Source: Treponema sp.
GTDB lineage: Bacteria; Spirochaetota; Spirochaetia; Treponematales; Treponemataceae
Direction: 5' to 3'
DNA: 47,394 nucleotides
NCBI GenBank assembly: GCA_016296655.1
Contig: JAEDIW010000017.1
Location: 1 to 47,394, forward strand
Position 1 is the first letter of the stretch. Every line of letters starts with the position of its first letter. Of this stretch, positions 41,037 through 47,394 are shown in pieces. The notes below the pieces were generated by a model. It was not told the DNA's origin. It ran no database searches and saw only the letters and a list, made by a program, of their open reading frames with translations. The position numbers were made by a program, and so were the translations under genes.

Positions 41037-42524
41037 TTATTCTTTGTATTTGTTTTCAAGTTTTTTCATGAGCATCGGAGAGAAGATGCTGAACACGCAC
41101 AGGAAAATCAAAACCCAACAGACCGGCGTTGAAAACAGAATTGCAGGATTGCCATTGTTCAAAAGGAGAGAGCGTCGCAGACCGTTTTCGCCAATCGGAC
41201 CTAAAATTAAGGCTAGTACAATGGAAGCCGGATTTAAGTCGAACATTTTGATTAAATACCCGATTACGCCAAAAACAAACATGATTACAACGTCTGTCAT
41301 ACTGTTGCGGATGGCATAAGAACCTACAACACTCAGCGCAAAAACAACTGGTATGAGGATTGCGTCAGAAACGCGGGAAATTTTTGCAAAAAGCCGGCCG
41401 CCAAGCAGACCCATTGCAAGCATTGCAAACTGAACCAGAACAAAGCCTGCAAAGAACGTATACGTTACTCCAGCATATTTTGTAAACAGGTCAGGACCTG
41501 GCTGCATATTCTGAATCATAAGGCCGCCCATCATTACGGCTGTTACGCTTTCCCCAGGAATTCCAAGTGTCAGCGTAGGAATAAGCGAACCTCCAGTTAC
41601 AGCATTGTTTGCAGCTTCTGAACCTGCAATGCCTTCAATGGAACCTTTACCAAAATCTTCTTTATGCTTTGAAGCACGGCGGGCTTCGTTATAGCCCATA
41701 AAAGAAGCAATTGAAGCGCCTGCACCTGGCAGGATTCCAATGAGGTTTCCGATAATCCAGGAACGGAAAACGGTAGGGCAGATAAGTTTAAGTTCTTTTC
41801 TGCTCAAAAGTACACGGTCGTCAAATTCAACAAGATTGCCGACTTTGCGGATTTTATGGTCAGCCAAAACAAGAACCTGCGACATTGAAAAAAGCCCAAT
41901 CAAAGTTGCCGTAAATGGAAGCCCTTCGTACAGGGAAGCGTTGCCGAATGTAAAGCGGAAAACACCGTTCATCGGGTCCATGCCGATTGTAGAAAACAAA
42001 AGTCCAAGAGCGCCAGAAAGCAGCCCCTTAATCATTGAGTTGGTACTTACGCCGGCAATGATTGTAAGACCAAAAATTGAAAGCCAGAAATATTCAGGGC
42101 TTCCGAATGCCATTGCAAGCTTTGCAAGTGTCGGACTGAAAAAATACAGAGAAATGCAGCTCAAAAGACCGCCGGCAAAACTTGCAATTACGGCTGTTCC
42201 CAGAGCTTTTCCGGCCTTACCTTTTAAAGTCAGCTGATAGCCGTCAATTGCGGTTGCAGCGGAAGCAGGTGTTCCAGGAGTATGAATCAAAATGGCAGAA
42301 ATTGAACCACCAAAGATTGCACCGCAGTAAATGCCGGCTAGAACAATAAGTCCTGTAGAAGCAGGCATACCGAAAGTAATTGGAATAATCAGAGCAACAC
42401 CCATTGCAGCAGAAAGACCAGGCAAAGCACCGATAATAATACCGATTGTAACGGAAAGCAGCATTGCCAGAATATTAACTGGCATGATAGCATTAAAAAA
42501 ACCAGCAGCAATATATTGTGACAT
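41037..42524 (-). CDS. tctA: Tripartite tricarboxylate transporter large subunit TctA
   Basis: Large membrane permease of a TTT-type importer. 495 residues with about 12 helices and the TctA signatures IGALPGLSAAMGVALIIP at the start, GAIFGGSISAILIHTPGTP, ILPGAGASIASFMGYNEARR, GVTYTFFAGFVL, and a C-terminal PASIVLALILGPIGENGLRRSL. GAGGA Shine-Dalgarno. It lies 60 bp downstream of tctB on the same strand. Substrate: TTT systems take up citrate, tricarballylate and other carboxylates, in some bacteria including uronates; here not determined. Confidence 0.95.
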   Translation of the reverse strand: MSQYIAAGFFNAIMPVNILAMLLSVTIGIIIGALPGLSAAMGVALIIPITFGMPASTGLIVLAGIYCGAIFGGSISAILIHTPGTPASAATAIDGYQLTLKGKAGKALGTAVIASFAGGLLSCISLYFFSPTLAKLAMAFGSPEYFWLSIFGLTIIAGVSTNSMIKGLLSGALGLLFSTIGMDPMNGVFRFTFGNASLYEGLPFTATLIGLFSMSQVLVLADHKIRKVGNLVEFDDRVLLSRKELKLICPTVFRSWIIGNLIGILPGAGASIASFMGYNEARRASKHKEDFGKGSIEGIAGSEAANNAVTGGSLIPTLTLGIPGESVTAVMMGGLMIQNMQPGPDLFTKYAGVTYTFFAGFVLVQFAMLAMGLLGGRLFAKISRVSDAILIPVVFALSVVGSYAIRNSMTDVVIMFVFGVIGYLIKMFDLNPASIVLALILGPIGENGLRRSLLLNNGNPAILFSTPVCWVLIFLCVFSIFSPMLMKKLENKYKE

Positions 42525-42584
42525 ATAAAATCCTCTTTTAAAAGTTCCGCATTAAGCGGCAGCACACAGCCGTGCTGAATTTAT

Positions 42585-43031
42585 TTATCCCAAAAGTCCT
42601 GCAGGAAGCGGAACATGAAGGAACTGAGAAAAAGCACCGTAAATGATGCAGCCAAAAACAACAACTGTAATCAAAATATATTTTACAGGAACTTTAAGGA
42701 ATTTCAGAACCCCTGTCAGGTAAATCAAAGTTGCAATGTAAAATCCTGCAAGACAAATCAACACAACGTAAGCCAGCGATGCAAAAAATACAAACAGATA
42801 CTGCCTGATTTCAAAATCCTTGAATATTTCGGCAAAATCATTTTCAATCTTTTTTTCTTTTGCAAACACAATCATGCATTTTATTAAATAAATGGTATTT
42901 AAAACAAAAAGAACGCCCATGACAAAGCATGGATAAATTCTTACGGCAGGTTCATACTGCATTACCATTGCAAAGAAAAAAGCAGTTATAATGTAAATTG
43001 CAACGGTAAGGATTATATCGCTTTTTTTCAT
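42585..43031 (-). CDS. tctB: Tripartite tricarboxylate transporter small subunit TctB
   Basis: Small four-helix subunit of the TTT transporter. True start at the ATG at 43031 (MKKSDIILTVAIYI), supported by GAGAGGAT upstream; the longer frame to 43130 runs into a GC-rich repeat. 148 residues, hydrophobic segments at about 8-26, 35-53, 86-103 and 115-140, with the family pattern of a conserved basic loop between the middle helices. Followed by tctA after 60 bp. Preceded by a 400-bp repeat-filled gap from tctC. Confidence 0.9.
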   Translation of the reverse strand: MKKSDIILTVAIYIITAFFFAMVMQYEPAVRIYPCFVMGVLFVLNTIYLIKCMIVFAKEKKIENDFAEIFKDFEIRQYLFVFFASLAYVVLICLAGFYIATLIYLTGVLKFLKVPVKYILITVVVFGCIIYGAFSQFLHVPLPAGLLG

Positions 43032-43071
43032 AAGAAAAATCCTCTCTATAAAACAGAAAAATAAGGGCGGC

Positions 43072-43163
43072 TTTTTTTGCAGGCAAAAAAAACGGGCTTT
43101 TCGTGGTTCCGCTTTCGCTTCAACCGGCACAAGTGCCGGTCGGCTGCGCCGCCACTACAATCC
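43072..43163 (+). repeat. GC-rich structured repeat (family R2), disrupted by element insertion
   Basis: Ordered blocks: AAAAAACGGGCTTTTC, GGTTCCGCTTTCGCTTC, central stem ACCGGCAC-AA-GTGCCGGT, CGGCTGCGCCGCC and CTACAATCC. The last nine bases recur at 43282-43290 after the mobile element, so the element was inserted in the repeat's right end. Confidence 0.7.
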
Positions 43164-43281
43164 GAAGCCACTGAAAAAGTCCCTATCACTGCTTTTTTAT
43201 CCATATTTAGTGTTACTTTATTCAAAAACTATCGAAAAAGAACACTAAAAATTTTAAGATCAGAGGTTTTTCAGTGGGCTC
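43164..43281 (+). mobile_element. MITE-like element type 2 with 9-bp target duplication
   Basis: 118 bp. Terminal inverted repeats of 16 bp: GAAGCCACTGAAAAAG at 43164-43179 against the right end, whose reverse complement is GAGCCCACTGAAAAAC (three differences). Flanked by direct 9-bp copies of CTACAATCC (43155-43163 and 43282-43290). An inner TAGTGTT / AACACTA stem is present. No coding capacity. A second end is seen at 47340. Confidence 0.8.
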
Positions 43282-43315
43282 CTACAATCCCTGCCGCAGA
43301 AATCTCAAAAAAAAC

Positions 43316-43393
43316 GGGGCTGCCAGAAAAGTTCAAAGTATATTGCAGGTTCTGAGCTAAAATCAGCCCCTGCAATACATTTTTGACAGCCCC
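43316..43393 (-). mobile_element. MITE-like element type 1, diverged copy beyond tctC
   Basis: GGGGCTGCCAGAAAA at 43316 and TTTTGACAGCCCC to 43393 are inverted ends like those of the other type 1 copies; the interior is different (TTGCAGG / CCTGCAA inverted repeats). It lies 41 bp past the tctC stop and its long stem could act as a transcript end for tctC. Confidence 0.5.
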
Positions 43394-43433
43394 GAACAAG
43401 CGGATTCCCGCTCTGAAACAATCAATTTAAAAA

Positions 43434-44414
43434 TCAGTCAAACAGTGTAGGCAATGTATTTCTAACAAAGTCATCTTCAGAATCAATGAACTGACCAAGA
43501 ACTTCAGGTGACATGTAGCTCAAAGAAAGTCCTGCATTCTTACTCTTTTCAATGTTTTCAGCATCTTTCATTGTTTCTGTAAATGCTTTTACATAAAAGT
43601 CAATTATTTCCTGTGGGGTTCCTGCTGGAGCAACCAGAGCACGTGCAGAACCGTAAACAAGTTTATAACCTTTTTCCTTCAATGTAGGAACATTTGGCAT
43701 ATCTTCAAGGCGTTCGTCTGTATAAGAAGCAAGAACCTTAAGTTCACCGTTTTCGCCAATCAAAGAAGCAACATCGCCGGCTTTTGGAACAGAAACCTGA
43801 ACTTCACCCTGGCGCAATGCAAGCAGCTGGTCAGCTGTTCCACCGTAAGGAATGCAGTTTACTTTAAAGCCTGCTGCCTTTGCCAAAAGCTGAATGCCAA
43901 TGTGGTTAGAAGCTTTTACACCATTTGTAGAGCAGAGAACTTTTCCAGGGTTTGCCTTACAGTATTCAATAAATTCTTCGATTGTGTTCCATGGAGCATC
44001 TTTTTTTACAACTACAACAGAAGGTTCAAAAAGATGGTTTATAATTGGAACTACAGAATCTTTTGAAAATACACTGCCCTTTTCAGCTGCAAGTGAATTG
44101 AATGTAGGAAGGTTGATAAATCCTATTGTGTAACCGTCTGGCTTTGAAGTTACAAGTGATGTATAACCGATTTTTCCGTCAGCACCTGGCTTGTTCTGAA
44201 TTACAAGTGTCTTGCCGACATATTTTTCTGCAATCGAACAAAGAATGCGTGCGCCTGTATCTGTACCGCTGCCTGCTTTATAGGCAACAACAACATTTAC
44301 ATCTTTAGCAGGTTTCCATTCTGCAGAAGAAGCAGATTTTTTGTCTTGTGCACCATTTGCAAAAACTGAAGCAGCAAGCAGAACTGCTGACACACCAACA
44401 AATAAACGTTTCAT
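43434..44414 (-). CDS. tctC: Tripartite tricarboxylate transporter substrate-binding protein TctC
   Basis: Periplasmic receptor of the Bug/TctC family. Signal peptide about residues 1-20 (MKRLFVGVSAVLLAASVFAN), then the family motif VVVAYKAGSGTDTGARILC. Further marks: VIQNKPGADGKIGYTSL, NGVKASNHIGIQLLAKAAG, VNCIPYGGTADQLLALRQGEVQV and PTLKEKGYKLVYGSAR. GGAGGAA Shine-Dalgarno. It comes first in tctC-tctB-tctA, but a 400-bp spacer filled by repeats separates it from tctB, a probable post-insertion widening. The ligand may be a tricarboxylate or sugar acid. Confidence 0.93.
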   Translation of the reverse strand: MKRLFVGVSAVLLAASVFANGAQDKKSASSAEWKPAKDVNVVVAYKAGSGTDTGARILCSIAEKYVGKTLVIQNKPGADGKIGYTSLVTSKPDGYTIGFINLPTFNSLAAEKGSVFSKDSVVPIINHLFEPSVVVVKKDAPWNTIEEFIEYCKANPGKVLCSTNGVKASNHIGIQLLAKAAGFKVNCIPYGGTADQLLALRQGEVQVSVPKAGDVASLIGENGELKVLASYTDERLEDMPNVPTLKEKGYKLVYGSARALVAPAGTPQEIIDFYVKAFTETMKDAENIEKSKNAGLSLSYMSPEVLGQFIDSEDDFVRNTLPTLFD

Positions 44415-44611
44415 AAAAAATTCCTCCTGTAAAAGCCTGATTTTTCATTCAAAATGTAAACCAAAACTTTCTTAAATACTGTAAATCTGCTTTTTTGACA
44501 AAACAATCCTAAAAAACGGTAGAAAGGTTTAATATTTTGAAGAAAAATCTGCTTTCCGTGCAGAAAAATGAACTGATTCTGCAAAAAAAGAAGCTGCTGC
44601 ACAAAAAAAAG

Positions 44612-44705
44612 CGCCCAAGCCCTGTAGCAGCGCCGCAGGCGAAGACCGCAGAAGCTTGCAGAGCTTCGAGGACTTAGAGCGTAAGCGAACTGCGGAAGGG
44701 CGCTC
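44612..44705 (-). repeat. GC-rich repeat family R3, copy 2
   Basis: Reverse complement of 17466-17567: about 59 identical bases at 44639-44697 plus similar ends (AGCGCCCAAGCCCTGTAGCAG against a CTGCTACAGCACTTGGACGC end). Ends 31 bp beyond the response regulator's stop codon; the GCGCCC / GGGCGC arms at its edges could form a terminator-like stem. Confidence 0.8.
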
Positions 44706-44735
44706 ATGCCGAAGAATGTGGCTTTAGTTAAAAAG

Positions 44736-45485
44736 CTAATTTACAAGTGCGGATGGAGAAAACCCAGTATATTTTTTGAATACGGTACAAAAATACTTGC
44801 AGTCGGAAAATCCTGCCATTTCGGAAACTTCGTAGACGCGGTAACGGCCTGTTTTTAAAAGTTCAGCGGCTTTGATTATGCGGTAGGAATTCAAAAGTTC
44901 CAGAAATGTCTGGTTTGTGACCTGCTTGATTTTTCGGCTGAGATAACTTACAGAAACATCAAGGTGTCCGGCAAGAGCTTCTATAGTCAGCTTTGTCTTG
45001 TACTCTTTCTGGATATATTTTACGGTTTCGTTTACGTAGTAATTTTCACTTGCAAGTGGAAATTCCGGCAGTTTGAGCAGATTTTGAGTGGATTTGTCTG
45101 AAGTCTGTTTTTTTTCAATTACATTCCTTGCGCGGCTAATTGCCTGTGCAAGTTCAGTTTCATCGACGGGTTTTAAAATATATTCCAGAACGCCCAGCTT
45201 TATTGAAGTTTTTGCATACTCAAAATCAGAATAACTTGACAGTATGATTGAACAGAACTGAGCACCCTGTTTTTCGGCAGCTTCAATCATCTGCAACCCT
45301 GTCATGCCAGGCATTTTTATATCGGTTATTACGATGTCTGGTTTCAGTTCAAGGATTTTTGCTAGGCCTTCTTCACCGTCACTGGCTTCTGCGCAGACTG
45401 CACAGTTCATTTTAAGCCAGTCAGTAGTATAAACAAATCCCCTGCGAATAAATTCTTCATCTTCGACAACCAGAACCTTGAGCAT
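44736..45485 (-). CDS. Response regulator, AraC-type output (YesN-like)
   Basis: Receiver domain plus AraC-type DNA-binding domain. Residues 1-120: MLKVLVVEDEEFIRRGFVY with acidic Glu/Asp pocket, phospho-acceptor Asp55 in DIVITDIKMPG, SYSDFEYAK and the conserved Lys in YILKPVDE. Linker, then two helix-turn-helix units in residues about 150-249 (LAGHLDVSVSYLSRKIKQ and VYEVSEMAGFSDCKYFCTVFKKYTGFSP). The longer frame to 45536 is unlikely since it starts in low-complexity sequence. A TTGCCA-N17-TATAGT promoter has its -10 box 7 nt before the ATG, no Shine-Dalgarno. Encoded just after the sensor kinase gene and probably partnered with it. Confidence 0.92.
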   Translation of the reverse strand: MLKVLVVEDEEFIRRGFVYTTDWLKMNCAVCAEASDGEEGLAKILELKPDIVITDIKMPGMTGLQMIEAAEKQGAQFCSIILSSYSDFEYAKTSIKLGVLEYILKPVDETELAQAISRARNVIEKKQTSDKSTQNLLKLPEFPLASENYYVNETVKYIQKEYKTKLTIEALAGHLDVSVSYLSRKIKQVTNQTFLELLNSYRIIKAAELLKTGRYRVYEVSEMAGFSDCKYFCTVFKKYTGFSPSALVN

Positions 45486-45492
45486 AACACAA

Positions 45493-45521
45493 ACTATACA
45501 TTGTTTTTGAAAATTTGGCAA
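45493..45521 (-). promoter_or_regulatory. Response regulator promoter, leaderless layout
   Basis: Minus-strand TTGCCA (45516-45521), exactly 17 nt, TATAGT (45493-45498), 7 nt, ATG at 45485. This puts the start of transcription at the start codon. Confidence 0.65.
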
Positions 45522-45569
45522 AGCCCGGCGCAACAAGTCCTGCGCAACTCGGCAAAAACCTGGCGCAGT

Positions 45570-47252
45570 TCAGCAATTCCTGTGGATTGCTGGAAAAGTC
45601 ATTGTTACAATCGTACCATGACCTGGCGAACTTTCAATTTCAAATCCTGCTTTTTTGCCATGCAGCAGGACAAGACGCCGGTTGATGTTGTATAACCCCA
45701 GATGATTTGAAGTCTGCGTTTCCTGCATCAGCATTTTTCCAAGCTCTGCAAGTTTTTCACTATCCATTCCGTCCCCGTTATCCTTTACGCTGATGCAAAT
45801 CTTTCCGTCTTTTTCAAATGCAACAATTTCAACTTCCAGAACCTTTTTGCCACCTCCACCAAGAAGCGTATGCTGCAGGGAGTTTTCTATAAGCGGCTGC
45901 AAAATCAGTTTAGGCACAATGCAGTCAAGGCAGCTTTCTTCAATTTTTACAGAATAATTGAAACGCTGCGTAAAGCGAAACTTCTGTATCGAAAGATAAT
46001 TTTTTGTATGCTCCATGTCCTCCGCCAGCGTAATGTCATTACCGTCAATATTTATTGAATACCTCAGCAGCTTGCACAAACTGTTTATGATTGGAGCAAC
46101 ATTATCACTATCCAGCTTGGCCATATATTTTATCAGCTCAAGAGTATTAAACAGAAAATGCGGATTAAACTGGCTTTCCAGCTGCCTGATTTGAGCAGCA
46201 ACCGTTTCCCTGGAAATTTCAGCATTTTTCTTAATCAAATTATTTATGCTTTCCGTCATCATATTAAACGACTCTGCAATCATCCCAAACTCATCGTCAG
46301 CTTCAACTTTCATGTAACACTTAAAATTACCATTTTGAACCTGCTCCAGAGCAGCAACAATTTTGCCAATCGACTGCATCTTACCATTTGCCGCACGCAT
46401 AGCCCTTGAATAACAAAGCCAGCCGGTAACCACAATAATCAAAAGCAAAGCAAAACCTTCAAGAATCAAAGCCAGAACCATCCGCCGTATTGACGAAAAA
46501 GTAAAAATTATCAGACGATCATCATTAAAGCCAACCGAACTGGCAGTCTTAAAATACCAGTTTTTCTGAAATTTAAAAAACCGGCTGGCAAGCAAAACTT
46601 CAGACTTTACAGAATTAAAACTTCCCGTAAAAACCGAACTAGAAGCAAGGCAAACATCATTGTACCTGTTCAAAATAAGAACAGAAGATTCCTTTTCCAG
46701 CACATGAAAGTCAAAAAAATCTCTGGGAACTGAAAAAATTGCAAAACCATTTTTTATCCCCCTGCCAATCAAAAAATCCCCATGAAAAAAAGCCGTACAA
46801 ACCTTTCCAGGAGACTGATTAAGCTTGTTTGCAATGCCCCAGTTTTTCCCCGTATCAGGCGGAACAAATGAAATAAGCATGGAAGAAGACGACGTTACAG
46901 TCTTAAAATCACTGTCAAATAAATAGAAATCCGCAGAATGTCCCTGATAGTTCATAAACTGAATCATTGATGACAGAAAATACCTGGACATGGAAGAGTC
47001 ATTTTTCAATTCCTCCACGTCAAAATCAAAACTCTCAGAATGAAGTTTTTTTTCGTAAATACTTATAATATCGCCAAATACACCGGCAATTTCCCTGTTA
47101 TCACTACGATTCTGCGCCAGAGTAACCGTATCAAAATAAATGTACGAAAAAATAAAAAAAGAAACTGCAACAAGGCACAAAGGCAGCAACGTAAAAACGC
47201 TTATAATATGCATGATTTCGTCATGAAAACTTACAGACATCCGCTTGAACAT
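45570..47252 (-). CDS. Sensor histidine kinase, YesM-like (LytS/His_kinase type)
   Basis: Membrane sensor partner of the YesN-like regulator. Residues 1-40: cytoplasmic start then TM1 (VFTLLPLCLVAVSFFIFSY); a periplasmic sensing domain about 40-250; TM2 about 253-275 (LALILEGFALLLIIVVTGW); HAMP about 280-330; then the His_kinase motif SQFNPHFLFNTLELIKYM with the phospho-acceptor His near 362, and a GHKL ATPase with QPLIENSLQH, SVKDNGDGM and GLYNINRRL. 560 residues. A TATACT box is 6 nt before the ATG. The downstream regulator ORF begins 84 bp later. Neighbourhood with tctCBA suggests carboxylate sensing. Confidence 0.92.
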   Translation of the reverse strand: MFKRMSVSFHDEIMHIISVFTLLPLCLVAVSFFIFSYIYFDTVTLAQNRSDNREIAGVFGDIISIYEKKLHSESFDFDVEELKNDSSMSRYFLSSMIQFMNYQGHSADFYLFDSDFKTVTSSSSMLISFVPPDTGKNWGIANKLNQSPGKVCTAFFHGDFLIGRGIKNGFAIFSVPRDFFDFHVLEKESSVLILNRYNDVCLASSSVFTGSFNSVKSEVLLASRFFKFQKNWYFKTASSVGFNDDRLIIFTFSSIRRMVLALILEGFALLLIIVVTGWLCYSRAMRAANGKMQSIGKIVAALEQVQNGNFKCYMKVEADDEFGMIAESFNMMTESINNLIKKNAEISRETVAAQIRQLESQFNPHFLFNTLELIKYMAKLDSDNVAPIINSLCKLLRYSINIDGNDITLAEDMEHTKNYLSIQKFRFTQRFNYSVKIEESCLDCIVPKLILQPLIENSLQHTLLGGGGKKVLEVEIVAFEKDGKICISVKDNGDGMDSEKLAELGKMLMQETQTSNHLGLYNINRRLVLLHGKKAGFEIESSPGHGTIVTMTFPAIHRNC

Positions 47253-47258
47253 GCCAAA

Positions 47259-47264
47259 AGTATA
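47259..47264 (-). promoter_or_regulatory. Sensor kinase -10 box, leaderless layout
   Basis: Minus-strand TATACT, 6 nt, ATG at 47252. The -35 side is an A/T run and not clear. Confidence 0.45.
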
Positions 47265-47290
47265 ACATATTTAAAAACTTTTTTTTAAGA

Positions 47291-47339
47291 AGCAATGCAA
47301 ACGGCAACCGTCCTTTCAGCACTCGCTACCCTCGGCACT
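47291..47339 (+). repeat. GC-rich repeat family R1, truncated by mobile element
   Basis: 49 bases identical to the left end of the 40.6-kb copy (AGCAATGCAAACGGCAACC onward) up to CTCGGCACT. The similarity then stops abruptly where a type 2 element end begins. Confidence 0.8.
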
Positions 47340-47394
47340 GAGCCCACTGAAAAAGTCCCCCAAATGGACAGATTTACAAATACCACCAGAATCA
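47340..47394 (+). mobile_element. MITE-like element type 2, partial at window edge
   Basis: Starts GAGCCCACTGAAAAAGTCC, the same end as the right terminus of the 43.2-kb element (reverse complement). It sits inside an R1 copy. Only one terminus is in the window, so full length and target duplication cannot be checked. Confidence 0.65.

Noticed and set aside
43032..43130. N-terminal extension of TctB
   Set aside because: The extension is coded by the edge of a GC-rich repeat; the ATG at 43031 has its own GAGAGGAT site and gives the normal TctB start.
1..47394. tRNA or rRNA genes
   Set aside because: No T-loop plus acceptor-stem combination or rRNA-like block was found on either strand by reading.

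Overview
The window looks like a piece of a host-associated saccharolytic spirochaete chromosome, most likely Treponema from a gut or rumen clade. This is inferred from about 40% GC by eye, long intergenic spacers, dCache chemoreceptors, TRAP-TAXI and Tct uptake systems, spirochaete-style lipoprotein signals and a 567-residue protein of treponeme type. No rRNA, tRNA, CRISPR array, prophage or complete insertion sequence was found.

Layout. 1-948: an acidic low-complexity protein on the minus strand with 14-residue DPFG repeats, running off the left edge. 1.3-6.1 kb: a TRAP-TAXI transporter pair, then a glycine riboswitch with terminator controlling an AGCS sodium:glycine/alanine symporter. 6.2-9.1 kb: a 58-residue membrane protein and a FAD/FMN lipoprotein reductase. 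9.5-15.4 kb: a four-gene oligopeptide ABC operon whose second permease is fused to the first ATPase. 15.5-17.3 kb: a chemoreceptor. 17.4-19.5 kb: metY with a complex leader (two identical-arm operators around a promoter, four hairpins and a 26-codon peptide with three Cys codons in a row). 20.1-25.1 kb: a YjdF-family protein, pgeF, a GH105-like hydrolase and argS. 25.3-30.5 kb: a treponeme-type protein, a YiaK-family reductase, a small alarmone synthetase and an acyltransferase. 31-40 kb: gapA, kdgK, leuB, a MalY/PatB lyase, a second chemoreceptor and cimA. 40.2-44.4 kb: a GtrA protein and tctC-tctB-tctA. 44.7-47.3 kb: a YesN/YesM-type two-component pair.

How the genes fit together. Carbon genes point to pectin and uronate use: a GH105-like unsaturated uronyl hydrolase, a YiaK-family ketoacid reductase, KDG kinase and Tct uptake. 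They are scattered rather than in one operon. CimA plus LeuB supply steps of the citramalate route to isoleucine. MetY and the MalY/PatB lyase handle sulfur amino acids. The two-component pair next to tctCBA is a reasonable candidate regulator of it.

The spacers are the most unusual part. They are filled with (i) a family of GC-rich structured repeats with conserved flanks and a variable central hairpin, (ii) a MITE-like element of about 115 bp with GGGGCTGTCC-type ends, and (iii) a second 118-bp element with 16-bp terminal inverted repeats and a 9-bp target duplication, inserted into repeat family (i). Several genes also lack a Shine-Dalgarno sequence and have a -10 box 6-7 nt before the ATG, which suggests leaderless mRNAs.
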